From: Zoroaster sp. YZ-2022
Lineage: Eukaryota; Echinodermata; Asteroidea; Forcipulatida; Zoroasteridae
Assembly: GCA_029582265.1 (NCBI GenBank)
Contig: JAQQFT010000023.1
Coordinates: 1,699,071 to 1,763,070 of the forward strand
Length of the DNA: 64,000 nt
Reading direction: 5' to 3'
Shown: piece by piece, positions 48,621 to 62,215 of the stretch
How the letters are laid out: each line of letters opens with the position of its first letter
Numbering within the stretch: position 1 is the first letter of the stretch
Notes under the pieces: model-generated
What the model saw: only the letters and a program-made list of their open reading frames with translations
Database searches by the model: none
Told to the model about the DNA's origin: nothing
Program-made: the position numbers and the translations under genes

Positions 48621-51600
48621 TTCCATGCGGTTTCACCGCAAACAATACAGCACTATACAGTGTTACAAAAAAACATTTCTATGGTTGGGAATAACTTTTA
48701 AAGTTTTCAAGGGAGGCTGATAATGTTATATCTAAATTAAAGCTTAGGTTCTCCCTTTCAGAAAAAACACCATACTTTTGAATTTGGATAATTTTTCGTA
48801 CCTTAAACGGCCTCCATGGACACTTAGCCTCTCTGTAAAATACTGTCAACTTGCATGCGGTTTCACCGCAAACAATACAGCACTATACAGTGTTACAAAA
48901 AAAACATTTCTATGGTTGGGAATAACTTTTAAAGTTTTCAAGGAGGCCGATCATTTTATATCTAAATTAAAGCTTAGGTTCTCCCTTTCAGAAAAACACC
49001 ATACTTTTGAATTTGGATAATTTTTCGTACCTTAAACGGCCTCCATGGACACTTAGCCCTCTATAAAATACGGTCAACTTGCATGCGGTTTCACCGCAAA
49101 CAATACAGCACTATAGAGTGTTACAAAAAAAACATTTCTATGGTTGGGAATAACTTTAAAGTTTTCAAGGAGGCCGATCAATTTTATATCTAAATTAAAG
49201 CTTAGGTTCTCCCTTTCAGAAAAACACCATAGTTTTGAATTTGGAATTTTTTTTCGTACCTTAAACGGCCTCCATGGACACTTAGCCGTCTGTAAAATAC
49301 CGTCAACTTGCATGCGGTTTCACCGCAAACAATACAGCACTATACAGTGTTACAAAAAAAGATTTCTATGGTTGGGAATAACTTTAAAGTTTTCAAGGAG
49401 GCCGATAATTTTATATCTAAATTAAAGCTTAGGTTCTCCCTTTCAGAAAAACACCATACTTTTGAATTTGGAATTTTTTTCGTACCTTAAACGGCCTCCA
49501 TGGACACTTAGCCCTCTGTAAAATACTGTCAACCTGGCATGCGGTTTCACCGCAAACAATACAGCACTATACAGTGTTACAAAAAAACATTTCTATGGTT
49601 GGGAATAACTTTAAAGTTTTCAAGGGAGGCCGATAATTTTATATCTAAATTAAAGCTTAGGTTCTCCCTTTCAGAAAAACACCATACTTTTGAATTTGGA
49701 TAATTTTTTCGTACCTTAAACGGCCTCCATGGACACTTAGCCCTCTGTAAAATACCGTCAACTTGCATGCGGTTTCACCGCAAACAATACAGCACTATAC
49801 AGTGTTACAAAAAAAGACATTTCTATGGTAGGAATAAACTTTAAAGTTTTCAAGGGAGGCCGATCATTTTATATCTAAATTAAAGCTTAGGTTCTCCCCT
49901 TTCAGAAAAACACCATACTTTTGAATTTGGAAACAATTTTCGTACCTTAAACGGCCTCCATGGACACTTAGCCCTCTGTAAAATACCGTCAACTTCCATG
50001 CGGTTTCACCGCAAACAATACAGCACTATACAGTGTTACAAAAAAACATATTTCTATGGTTGGGAATAACTTTTAAAGTTTTCAAGGGAGGCCGATAATT
50101 TTATATCTAAATTAAAGCTTAGGTTCTCCCCTTTCAGAAAAACACCATACTTTTGAATTTGGATTATTTTTTCGTACCTTAAACGGCCTCCATGGACACT
50201 TAGCCCTCTGTAAAATACCGTCAACTTCCATGCGGTTTCACCGCAAACAATACAGCACTATACAGTGTTACAAAAAAACATTTCTATGGTTGGGAATAAC
50301 TTTTAAAGTTTTCAAGGGAGGCCGATAATTTTATATCTAAATTAAAGCTTAGGTTCTCCCCCTTTCAGAAAACACCATACTTTTGAATTTGGATAATTTT
50401 TTCGTACCTTAAACGGCCTCCATGGACACTTAGCCCTCTGTAAAATACTGTCAACTTGCATGCGGTTTCACCGCAAACAATACAGCACTATACAGTGTTA
50501 CAAAAAACATTTCTATGGTTGGGAATAACTTTTAAAGTTTTCAAGGGAGGCCGATAATTTTATATATAAATTAAAGCTTAGGTTCTCCCCTTTCAGAAAA
50601 ACACCATACTTTTGAATTTGGATAATTTTTTTCGTACCTTAAACGGCCTCCATCGACACTTAGCCCTCTGTAAAATACCGTCAACTTCCATGCGGTTTCA
50701 CCGCAAACATTACAGCACTATACAGTGTTACAAAAAAATATTTCTATGGTTGGGAATAACTTTTAAAGTTTTCAAGGGAGGCCGATAATTTTATATCTAA
50801 ATTAAAGCTTAGGTTCTCCCCATTCAGAAAAACACCATACTTTTGAATTTGGAAATGTTTTTCGTACCTTAAACGGCCTCCATGGACACTTAGCCCTCTG
50901 TAAAATACCGTCAACTTGCATGCGGTTTCACCGCAAACAATACAGCACTATACAGTGTTACAAAAAAAAAAATTCTATGGTTGGGAATAACTTTTAAAGT
51001 TTTCAAGGGAGGCCGATAATTTTATATCTAAATTAAAGCTTAGGTTCTCCCCTTTCAGAAAAACACCATACTTTTGAATTTGGATAATTATTTCGTACCT
51101 TAAACGGCCTCCATGGACACATAGCCCTCTGTAAAATGCTGTCAACTTGCATGCGGTTTCACCGCAAACAATACAGCACTATACAGTGTTACAATTTTTT
51201 TTTTCTATGGTTGGGAATAACTTTTAAAGTTTTCAAGGGAGGCCGATAATTGTATATCTAAATTAAAGCTTAGGTTCTCCCCTTTCAGAAAAACACCATA
51301 CTTTTTAATTTGGATACTTTTTTCATACCTTAAACGGCCTCCATGGACACTTAGCCCTCTGTAAAATACAGTCAACTTCCATGCGGTTTCACCGCAAACA
51401 ATACAGCACTATACAGTGTTACAAAAAAACATTTCTATGGTTGGGAATAACTTTTAAAGTTTTCAAGGGAGGCCGATAATTTTATATCTAAATTAAAGCT
51501 TAGGTTCTCCCCTTTCAGAAAACACCATACTTTTGAATTTGGAATTTTTTTTCGTACCTTAAACGGCCTCCATGGACACTTAGCCCTCTTTAAAATACAG

Positions 51601-51880
51601 TCAACTTGCATGCGGTTTCACCGCAAACAATAGAGCACTATAAAGTGTTACAAAAAACAATATTTCTATGGTTGGGAATAACTTTTAAAGTTTTCAAGGG
51701 AGGCCTATAATGTTATATCTAAATTAAAGCTTAGGTTCTCCCTTCAGAAAACACCATACTTTTGAATTTGGAATTTTTTCGTACCTTAAACGGCCTCCAT
51801 GGACACTTAGCCCTCTGTAAAATACTGTCAACTTCCATGCGGTTTCACCGCAAACAATACAGCACTATACAGTGTTACAA

Positions 51881-51965
51881 AAAATATCCTTTGTGGGGTT
51901 GGGACTAACTGTAAAGTTTTCAAGGGATGCCGATAATTTAATATCTAAATTAAAGCTTTAGGTTC
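51881..51965 (+). repeat. Divergent R monomer segment
   Basis: AATATCCTTTGTGGGGTTGG, GACTAACTGTAAAG, CAAGGGATGCCGATAA, TTTAATATC and AAAGCTTTAGG depart from consensus in one cluster. Confidence 0.65.
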
Positions 51966-52740
51966 TTCCCTTTCAGAAAAACACCATGCTTTTGAATTTG
52001 GTAATTTTTTTCGTACCTTAAACGGCCTCCATGGACACTTAGCCCTCTCTAAAATACTGTCAATCTTGCATGCGGTTTCACCGCAAACAATACAGCACTA
52101 TACAGTGTTACAAAAAAAAAACATTTCTATGGTTGGGAATAACTTTTAAAGATTTCAAGGGAGGCCCATAAATTTATATCTAAATTAAAGCTTAGGTTCT
52201 CCCCATTCAGAAAAACACCATACTTTTGAATTTGGAATTTTATTTCGTACCTTAAACGGCCTCCATGGACACTTAGCCCTCTGTAAAATACCGTCAACTT
52301 GCATGCGGTTTCACCGCAAACAATACAGCACTATACAGTGTTACAAAAAAATAAATTTCTATGGTTGGGAATAACCTTTAAAGTTTTCAAGGGAGGCCGA
52401 TCATTTTATATCTAAATTAAAGCTTAGGTTCTCCCCTTTCAGAAAAACACCATACTTTTGAATTTGGAATTTTTTTCGTACCTTAAACGGCCTCCATGGA
52501 CACTTAGCCCTCTGTAAAATACTGTCAATCTCCATGCGGTTTCACCGCAAACAATACAGCACTATACAGTGTTACAAAAAAACATTTCTATGGTTGGGAA
52601 TAACTTTTAAAGTTTTCAAGGAGGCCGATAATTTTATATCTAAATTAAAGCTTAGGTTCTCCCTTTCAGAAAACACCATACTTTTGAATTTGGAATTATT
52701 TTTTCGTACCTTAAACGGCCTCCATGGACACTTAGCCCTC

Positions 52741-52800
52741 TGTAAAATACTGTCATCTTGCTTGATGTTTCACAGCTAACAATAAAGCACTTATACAGTG
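52741..52800 (+). repeat. Divergent R monomer segment with L-like CACAG
   Basis: TGTCATCTTGCTTGATG, TTTCACAGCTAACAATAAAG and CACTTATACAGTG replace TGTCAACTTGCATGCGG, CACCGCAAACAATACAG and CACTATACAGTG. CACAGCTAACAAT also occurs in the L array near 14281. Confidence 0.65.
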
Positions 52801-55249
52801 TTACAAAAAACATTTCTATGGTTGGGAATAACTTTAAAGTTTTCAAGGGAGGCCGATAATTTTATATCTAAATTAAAGCTTAGGTTCTCCCTTTCAGAAA
52901 AACACCATACTTTTGAATTTGGAATTTTTTTCGTACCTTAAACGGCCTCCATGGACACTTAGCCCTCTGTAAAATACTGTCAACTTCCATGCGGTTTCAC
53001 CGCAAACAATACAGCACTATACAGTGTTACAAAAAAGATTTCTATGGTTGGGAATAACTTTAAAGTTTTCAAGGAGGCCGATAATTTTATATCTAAATTA
53101 AAGCTTAGGTTCTCCCTTTCAGAAAAACACCATACTTTTGAATTTGGATAATTATTTCGTACCTTAAACGGCCTCCATGGACACTTAGCCCTCTGTAAAA
53201 TACTGTCAACTTGCATGCGGTTTCACCGCAAACAATACAGCACTATACAGTGTTACAAAAAACATTTCTATGGTTGGGAATAACTTTAAAGTTTTCAAGG
53301 GAGGCCGATAATTGTATATCTAAATTAAAGCTTAGGTTCTCCCCTTTCAGAAAAACACCATACTTTTGAATTTGGAAACAATTTTCGTACCTTAAACGGC
53401 CTCCATGGACACTTAGCCCTCTGTAAAATACTGTCAACTTCCATGCGGTTTCACCGCAAACAATACAGCACTATACAGTGTTACAAAAAAACAGATTTCT
53501 ATGGTTGGGAATAACTTTAAAGTTTTCAAGGGAGGCCGATAATTTTATATCTAAATTAAAGCTTAGGTTCTCCCTTTCAGAAAACACCATACTTTTGAAT
53601 TTGGAATTTTTTCGTACCTTAAACGGCCTCCATGGACACTTAGCCCTCTGTAAAATACCGTCAACTTCCATGCGGTTTCACCGCAAACAATACAGCACTA
53701 TACAGTGTTACAAAAAATACATTTCTAGGGTTGGGAATAACTTTAAAGTTTTCAAGGGAGGCCGATAATTTTATATCTAAATTAAAGCTTAGGTTCTCCT
53801 TTCAGAAAACACCATACTTTTGAATTTGATAATTTTTTCGTACCTTAAACGGCCTCCATGGACACTTAGCCCTCTGTAAAATACTGTCAACTTGCATGCG
53901 GTTTCACCGCAAACAATACAGCACTATACAGTGTTACAAAAAACATTTCTATGGTTGGGAATAACTTTAAAGTTTTCAAGGAGGCCGATAATTTTATATC
54001 TAAATTAAAGCTTAGGTTCTCGCCTTTCAGAAAAACACCATACTTTTGAATTTGGAAACAATTTTCGTACCTTAAACGGCCTCCATGGACACTTAGCCCT
54101 CTGTAAAATACGGTCAACTTCCATGCGGTTTCACCGCAAACAATACAGCACTATACAGTGTTACAAAAAAAAAAATTCTATTGTTGGGAATAACTTTAAA
54201 GTTTTCAAGGGAGGCCGATAATTTTATATCTAAATTAAAGCTTACTATCTCACCTTTCATAAAAACACCATAATTTTGAATTTGGATAATTATTTCGTAC
54301 CTTAAACGGCCTCCATGGACACTTAGCCCTCTGTAAAATACCGTCAACTTGCATGCGGTTTCACCGCAAACAATACAGCACTATACAGTGTTACAAAAAA
54401 AATACATTTCTATGGTTGGGAATAACTTTTAAAGTTTTCAAGGGAGGCCGATAATTTTATATCTAAATTAAAGCTTAGGTTCTCCCTTTCAGAAAAAACA
54501 CCATACTTTTGAAATTGGAATTTTTGTTCGTACCTTAAACGGCCTCCATGGACACTTAGCCCTCTGTAAAATACGGTCAACTTGCATGCGGTTTCACCGC
54601 AAACAATACAGCACTATACAGTGTTACAAAAAAAATATTTCTATGGTTGGGAATAACTTTTAAAGTTTTCAAGAGAGGCCGATAATTTTATATCTAAATT
54701 AAAGCTTAGGTTCTCCCTTCAGAAAAACACCATACTTTTGAATTTGATAATTTTTTCGTACCTTAAACGGCCTCCATGGACACTTAGCCCTCTGTAAAAT
54801 ACCGTCAACTTGCATGCGGTTTCACCGCAAACAATAGAGCACTATACAGTGTTACAAAAAAATATTTCTATGGTTGGGAATAACTTTAAAGTTTTCAAGG
54901 AGGCCGATAATTTTATATCTAAATTAAAGCTTAGGTTCTCCCTTTCAGAAAACACCATACTTTTGAATTTGGAAATTGTTTTCGTACCTTAAACGGCCTC
55001 CATGGACACTTAGCCCTCTGTAAAATACCGTCAACTTGCATGCGGTTTCACCGCAAACAATACAGCACTATACAGTGTTACAACAAAATACATTTCTATG
55101 GTTGGGAATAACTTTTAAAGTTTTCAAGGAAGGCCGATAATTTTATATCTAAATTAAAGCTTAGGTTCTCCCCTTTCAGAAAAACACCATACTTTTGAAT
55201 TTGGAATTTTTTTTCGTACCTTAAACGGCCTCCATGGACACTTAGCCCT

Positions 55250-55345
55250 CTGTAAAATACCGTCAACTTCCATGCGGTTTCACCGCAAACAATACAGCAC
55301 TATACAGTGTTACAAAAAAATTTTTTTCTATGGTTGGGAATAACT
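55250..55345 (+). repeat. R monomer with A-then-T tract, copy 1
   Basis: TTACAAAAAAATTTTTTTC replaces the usual TTACAAAAAACATTTC. The same form recurs exactly 3660 bp downstream (about 16 monomers) at 58972, with the same CTTCCATGCGG upstream, suggesting a long-range duplicate. Confidence 0.6.
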
Positions 55346-57320
55346 TTTAAAGTTTTCAAGGGAGGCCGATCATTTTATATCTAAATTAAAGCTTAGGTTC
55401 TCCCCTTTCAGAAAACACCATACTTTTGAATTTGGAATTTTTTTCGTACCTTAAACGGCCTCCATGGACACTTAGCCCTCTGTAAAATACTGTCAACTCT
55501 CCATGCGGTTTCACCGCAAACAATACAGCACTATACAGTGTTACAAAAAAAACATTTCTATGGTTGGGAATAACTTTAAAGTTTTCAAGGAGGCCGATAA
55601 TTTTATATCTAAATTAAAGCTTAGGTTCTCCCTTTCAGAAAAACACCATACTTTTGAATTTGATAATTATTTCGAACCTTAAACGGCCTCCATGGACACT
55701 TAGCCCTCTGTAAAATACCGTCAACTTGCATGCGATTTCACCGCAAACAATACAGCACTATACAGTGTTACAAAAAAAACATTTCTATGGTTGGGAATAA
55801 CTTTAAAGTTTTCAAGGAGGCCGATAATTTTATATCTAAATTAAAGCTTAGGTTCTTCCCTTTCAGAAAAACACCATACTTTTGAATTTGGAATTTGTTT
55901 TCGTACCTTAAACGGCCTCCATGGACACTTAGCCCTCTGTAAAATACCGTCAACTTCCATGCGGTTTCACCGCAAACATTACAGCACTATACAGTGTTAC
56001 AAAAAATGTTTTTTCTATGGTTGGGAATAACTTTTAAAGTTTTCAAGGGAGGCCGATAATTTTATATCTAAATTAAAGCTTAGGTTCTCCCCTTTCAGAA
56101 AAACACCATACTTTTGAATTTGGAATTTTTTTCGTACCTTAAACGGCCTCCATGGACACTTAGCCCTCTGTAAAATACCGTCAACTTCCATGCGGTTTCA
56201 CCGCAAACAATACAGCACTATACAGTGTTACAAAAAAAAAATTCTATGGTTGGGAATAACTTTTAAAGTTTTCAAGGGAGGCCGATAATTTTATATCTAA
56301 ATTAAAGCTTAGGTTCTCCCCTTTCAGAAAAACACCATACTTTTGAATTTGGAATTCTTTTTCGTACCTTAAACGGCCTCCATGGACACTTAGCCCTCTG
56401 TAAAATACCGTCAACTTGCATGCGGTTTCACCGCAAACAATACAGCACTATACAGTGTTACAAAAAAAACCATTTCTATGGTTGGGAATAACTTTTAAAG
56501 TTTTCAAGGAAGGCCGATCATTTTATATCTAAATTAAAGCTTAGGTTCTCCCCCTTCAGAAAAACACCATACTTTTGAATTTGGAAACAATTTTCGTACC
56601 TTAAACGGCCTCCATGGACACTTAGCCCTCTGTAAAATACCGTCAACTTCCATGCGGTTTCACCGCAAACAATACAGCACTATACAGTGTTACAAAAAAA
56701 AAATTCTATGGTTGGGAATAACTTTTAAAGTTTTCAAGGGAGGCCGATAATTTTATATCTAAATTAAAGCTTAGGTTCTCCCCTTTCAGAAAAACACCAT
56801 ACTTTTGAATTTGGATAATTTTTTCGTACCTTAAACGGCCTCCATGGACACTTAGCCCTCTGTAAAATACAGTCAACTTGCATGCGGTTTCACCGCAAAC
56901 AATACAGCACTATACAGTGTTACAAAAAACATTTCTAGGGTTGGGAATAACTTTAAAGTTTTCAAGGAGGCCGATAATTTTATATCTAAATTAAAGCTTA
57001 GGTTCTCCCTTCAGAAAAACACCATACTTTTGAATTTGGAAATTTTTTTCGTACCTTAAACGGCCTCCATGGACACTTAGCCCTCTGTAAAATACTGTCA
57101 ATCTCCATGCGGTTTCACCGCAAACAATACAGCACTATACAGTGTTACAAAAATAAAGATTTCTATGGTTGGGAATAACTTTTAAAGTTTTCAAGCGAGG
57201 CCGATAATTTTATATCTAAATTAAAGCTTAGGTTCTCCCCTTTCAGAAAAACACCATACTTTTGAATTTGGAATTTTGTTTCGTACCTTAAACGGCCTCC
57301 ATGGACACTTAGCCCTCTGT

Positions 57321-57425
57321 ATGATACTGTCAACTTGCATGCGGTTTCACCGCAAACAATACAGCACTATACAGTTATAAAAAAATATACATTTCTATTG
57401 TTTGGAATAACTTTTACAGTTTTCA
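57321..57425 (+). repeat. Divergent R monomer segment
   Basis: TGTATGATACTGTC, CTATACAGTTATAAAAAAA, TCTATTGTTTGGAATAAC and TTTTACAGTTTTC differ from consensus; the GTGTTAC motif is broken. Confidence 0.65.
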
Positions 57426-58779
57426 AGGAGGCCGATAATTTTATATCTAAATTAAAGCTTTAGTTCTCCCCTTCAGAAAAACACCATACTTTTGAATTTG
57501 GAAATTTTTTTTCGTACCTTAAACGGCCTCCATGGACACTTAGCCTCTGTAAAATACTGTCAACTTGCATGCGGTTTCACCGCAAACAATACAGCACTAT
57601 ACAGTGTTACAAAAATACATTTCTATGGTTGGGAATAACTTTTAAAGTTTTCAAGGAGGCCGATAATTTTATATCTAAATTAAAGCTTAGGTTCTCCCTT
57701 TCAGAAAACACCATACTTTTGAATTTGGATATTTTTTTCGTACCTTAAACGGCCTCCATGGACACTTAGCCATCTGTAAAATACCGTCAACTTCCATGCG
57801 GTTTCACCGCAAACAATACAGCACTATACAGTGTTACAAAAAAAACATTTCTATGGTTGGGAATAACTTTTAAAGTTTTCAAGGCAGGCCGATAATTTTA
57901 TATCTAAATTAAAGCTTAGGTTCTCCCCTTTCAGAAAAACACCATACTTTTGAATTTGGAATTTTTTTCGTACCTTAAACGGCCTCCATGGACACTTAGC
58001 CCTCTGTAAAATACCGTCAACTTCCATGCGGTTTCACCGCAAACAATACAGCACTATACAGTGTTACAAAAAACATTTCTATGGTTGGGAATAACTTTAA
58101 AGTTTTCAAGGAGGCCGATAATTTTATATCTAAATTAAAGCTTAGGTTCTCCCCTTCAGAAAACACCATACTTTTGAATTTGGAAAAGATTTTCGTACCT
58201 TAAACGGCCTCCATGGACACTTAGCCCTCTGTAAAATACCGTCAACTTCCATGCGGTTTCACCGCAAACATTACAGCACTATACAGTGTTACAAAAAAAA
58301 ATGTTTTCTATGGTTGGGAATAACTTTTAAAGTTTTCAAGGGAGGCCGATAATTTTATATCTATATTAAAGCTTAGGTTCTCCCCTTTCAGAAAAAACAC
58401 CATACTTTTGAATTTGGAAATTTTTTTCGTACCTTAAACGGCCTCCATGGACACTTAGCCCTCTGTAAAATACCGTCAACTTCCATGCGGTTTCACCGCA
58501 AACATTACAGCACTATACAGTGTTACAAAAAAAAATTCTATGGTTGGGAATAACTTTTAAAGTTTTCAAGGGAGGCCGATAATTTTATATCTAAATTAAA
58601 GCTTAGGTTCTCCCCTTTCAGAAAAACACCATACATTTGAATTTGGATAATTATTTCGTACCTTAAACGGCCTCCATGGACACTTAGCCCTCTGTAAAAT
58701 ACCGTCAACTTCCATGCGGTTTCACCGCAAACAATACAGCACTATACAGTGTTACAAAAAATACATTTCTATGGTTGGG

Positions 58780-58800
58780 AATAACTTTAAGGAGGCCGAT
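58780..58800 (+). repeat. Short deletion in R monomer
   Basis: GGAATAACTTTAAGGAGGCC lacks the usual GTTTTCAA segment, about 9-10 bp. Confidence 0.65.
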
Positions 58801-58909
58801 AATTTTATATCTAAATTAAAGCTTAGGTTCTCCCTTTCAGAAAAACACCATACTTTTGAATTTGGAATTTTTTTCGTACCTTAAACGGCCTCCATGGACA
58901 CTTAGCCCT

Positions 58910-59005
58910 CTGTAAAATACCGTCAACTTCCATGCGGTTTCACCGCAAACAATACAGCACTATACAGTGTTACAAAAAAATTTTTTTCTATGGTTGGGAA
59001 TAACT
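58910..59005 (+). repeat. R monomer with A-then-T tract, copy 2
   Basis: Same arrangement as 55250-55345 at an offset of 3660 bp. Beyond about one monomer on each side the copies differ in spacer and run lengths, so the relationship is probable only. Confidence 0.6.
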
Positions 59006-59259
59006 TTTAAAGTTTTCAAGGGAGGCCGATAATTTTATATCTAAATTAAAGCTTAGGTTCTCCCCTTTCAGAAAAACACCATACTTTTGAATTTGGAATT
59101 TTTGTTCGTACCTTAAACGGCCTCCATGGACACTTAGCCCTCTGTAAAATACCGTCAACTTCCATGCGGTTTCACCGCAAACAATACAGCACTATACAGT
59201 GTTACAAAAAAAACATTTCTAGGGTTGGGAATAACTTTTAAAGTTTTCAAGGAGGCCGA

Positions 59260-59310
59260 TAATTTTATATATAAATTAAAGCGTAGTTTCTCCACTTTCA
59301 GAATGACACC
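59260..59310 (+). repeat. Divergent R monomer segment
   Basis: TATATATAAATTAAAGCGTA, GTTTCTCCACTTTCAG and AATGACACCATAATTTTG depart from consensus. CACCATAATTTTG is shared only with the divergent monomer near 54262-54280. Confidence 0.6.
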
Positions 59311-60750
59311 ATAATTTTGAATTTGGATAATTTTTTCGTACCTTAAACGGCCTCCATGGACACTTAGCCCTCTGTAAAACACGGTCATCTTGCATGCGGT
59401 TTCACCGCAAACAATACAGCACTATACAGTGTTACAAAAAAAAAATTCTATGGTTGGGAATAACTTTTAAAGTTTTCAAGGGAGGCCGATAATTTTATAT
59501 CTAAATTAAAGCTTACGTTCTCCCCTTTCAGAAAAACACCATACTTTTGAATTTGGATAATATATTCGTACCTTAAACGGCCTCCATGGACACTTAGCCT
59601 CTGTAAAATACTGTCAACTTTCATGCGGTTTCACCGCAAACAATACAGCACTATACAGTGTTACAACAAAAAAAATTTCTATGGTTGGGAATAACTTTTA
59701 AAGTTTTCAAGGGAGGCCGATCATTTTATATCTAAATTAAAGCTTACGTTCTCACCTTTCAGAAAAACACCATACTTTTGAATTTGGAATTTTTTTTCGT
59801 ACCTTAAACGGCCTCCATGGACACTTAGCCCTCTGTAAAATACCGTCAACTTGCATGCGGTTTCACCGCAAACAATACAGCACTATACAGTGTTACAAAA
59901 AAAAGATTTCTATGGTTGGGAATAACTGTTAAAGTTTTCAAGGGAGGCCGATCATTTTATATCTAAATTAAAGCTTAGGTTCTCCCCTTTCAGAAAAACA
60001 CCATACTTTTGAATTTGGAATTTTTTTCGTACCTTAAACGGCCTCCATGGACACTTAGCCCTCTGTAAAATACCGTCAACTTCCATGCGGTTTCACCGCA
60101 AACAATACAGCACTATACAGTGTTACAAAAATACATTTCTAGGGTTGGGAATAACTTTTAAAGTTTTCATGGAGGCCGAAAATTTTATATCTAAATTAAA
60201 GCTTAGGTTCTCCCTTTCAGAAAAACACCATACTTTTGAATTTGGAATTTTGTTTCGTACCTTAAACGGCCTCCATGGACACTTAGCCCTCTGTAAAATA
60301 CCGTCAACTTCCATGCGGTTTCAACGCAAACATATACAGCACTATACAGTGTTACAAAAAATACATTTCTAGGGTTGGGAATAACTTTTAAAGTTTTCAA
60401 GGTAGGCCGATAATTTTATATCTAAATTAAAGCTTAGGTTCTCCCCTTTCAGAAAAACACCATACTTTTGAATTTGGAATTTTTTTTCGTACCTTAAACG
60501 GCCTCCATGGACACTTAGCCCTCTGTAAAATACCGTCAATCTCCATGCGGTTTCACCGCAAACAATACAGCACTATACAGTGTTACAAAAAAAACATTTC
60601 TATGGTTGGGAATAACTTTTAAAGTTTTCAAGGTAGGCCGATAATTTTATATCTAAATTAAAGCTTAGGTTCTCCCCTTTCAGAAAAACACCATACTTTT
60701 GAATTTGGAATTTTTTTCGTACCTTAAACGGCCTCCATGGACACTTAGCC

Positions 60751-60840
60751 CCCTGTAAAATACGGTCAACTTGCATGCGGTTTCACAGAAAACAATACAG
60801 CACTGTACACTGTTACGAAAGAAACATTTCTGAGGTTGGG
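60751..60840 (+). repeat. L-type tract inside R array (longest)
   Basis: CCCTGTAAAATACGGTC, TTTCACAGAAAACAAT, CACTGTACACTGTTACG and AAAGAAACATTTCTGAGG are fully L-type over about 90 bp. The monomer begins R-type (TTTTTTTCGTACC) and returns to R-type at CTTTTAAAGTTTTCAAGGG. Both breakpoints lie in stretches that L and R share (ACACTTAGCC and GGTTGGGAATAAC). Confidence 0.88.
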
Positions 60841-62124
60841 AATAACTTTTAAAGTTTTCAAGGGAGGCATATAATTTTATATCTAAATTAAAGCTTAGGT
60901 TCTCCGCTTTCAGAAAAACACCATACTTTTGAATTTGGAATTTTTTTTCGTACCTTAAACGGCCTCCATGGACACTTAGCCTTCTGTAAAATACCGTCAA
61001 ATTGCATGCGGTTTCACCGCAAACAATTCAGCACTATACAGTGTTACAAAAAAAAAAAATTCTATGGTTGGGAATAACTTTTAAAGTTTTCAAGGAGGCC
61101 GATAATTTTATATCTAAATTAAAGCTTAGGTTCTCCCTTCAGAAAAACACCATACTTTTGAATTTGGAAACATTTCGTACCTTAAACGGCCTCCATGGAC
61201 ACTTAGCCCTCTGTAAAATACTGTCAATCTCCATGCGGTTTCACCGCAAACAATACAGCACTATACAGTGTTACAAAAAAATATAGTTCTATGGTTGGGA
61301 ATAAGTGTTAAAGTTTTCAAGGGAGGCCGATAATTTTATATCTAAATTAAAGCTTAGGTTCTCCCGTTTCAGAAAAACACCATACTTTTGAATTTGGATA
61401 ATTTTTTCGTACCTTAAACGGCCTCCATGGACACTTAGCCCTCTGTAAAATACCGTCAACTTGCATGCGGTTTCACCGCAAACAATACAGCACTATACAG
61501 TGTTACAAAAAAACATTTCTATGGTTGGGAATAACTTTTAAAGTTTTCAAGGGAGGCCGATAATTTTATATCTAAATTAAAGCTTAGGTTCTCCCCTTTC
61601 AGAAAAACACCATACTTTTGAATTTGGAATTTTTTTTCGTACCTTAAACGGCCTCCATGGACACTTAGCCCTCTGTAAAATACCGTCAACTTGCATGCGG
61701 TTTCACCGCAAACAATACAGCACTATACAGTGTTACAAAAAAAAAGATTTCTATGGTTGGGAATAACTTTAAAGTTTTCAAGGAGGCCGATAATTTTATA
61801 TCTAAATTAAAGCTTAGGTTCTCCCCTTTCAGAAAAACACCATACTTTTGAATTTTGATAATTTTTTCGTACCTTAAACGGCCTCCATGGACACTTAGCC
61901 CTCTGTAAAATACAGTCAACTTGCATGCGGTTTCACCGCAAACAATACAGCACTATACAGTGTTACAAAAACAAACATTTCTATGGTTGGGAATAACTTT
62001 AAAGATTTCAAGTAGGCCGATAATTTTATATCTAAATTAAAGCTTAGGTTCTCCCCTTTCAGAAAAACACCATACATTTGAATTTGGATAATTATTTCGT
62101 ACCTTAAACGGCCTCCATGGACAC

Positions 62125-62215
62125 TTAGCCCACTGCCTGCATGCGGTTTCACCGCAAACAATACAGCAGTATACAGTGTTACAAAAAAACCATTTCTATG
62201 GTTGGGATTTAAAGT
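62125..62215 (+). repeat. R monomer with two small deletions
   Basis: GCCCACTGCCTGCATGCGG lacks the TAAAATACCGTCAA stretch, and GGTTGGGATTTAAAG lacks about 7 bp of GGGAATAACTTTTAAAG. The remainder is normal. Confidence 0.7.

Larger units (their letters stand above)
34750..49620 (+). repeat. Zone R2: R monomers with shortened homopolymer runs
   Basis: Many monomers are 225-229 bp because several runs are one base shorter in the same copy: AACTTTAAAG for AACTTTTAAAG, AAGGAGGCC for AAGGGAGGCC, CTCCCTTTC or CTCCTTTC for CTCCCCTTTC, AGAAAACACC for AGAAAAACACC, GCCTCTG for GCCCTCTG. Full-length copies are interspersed. The zone may reflect a real variant or a consensus-quality effect; see findings. 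No gene or other element is present. Confidence 0.75.
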
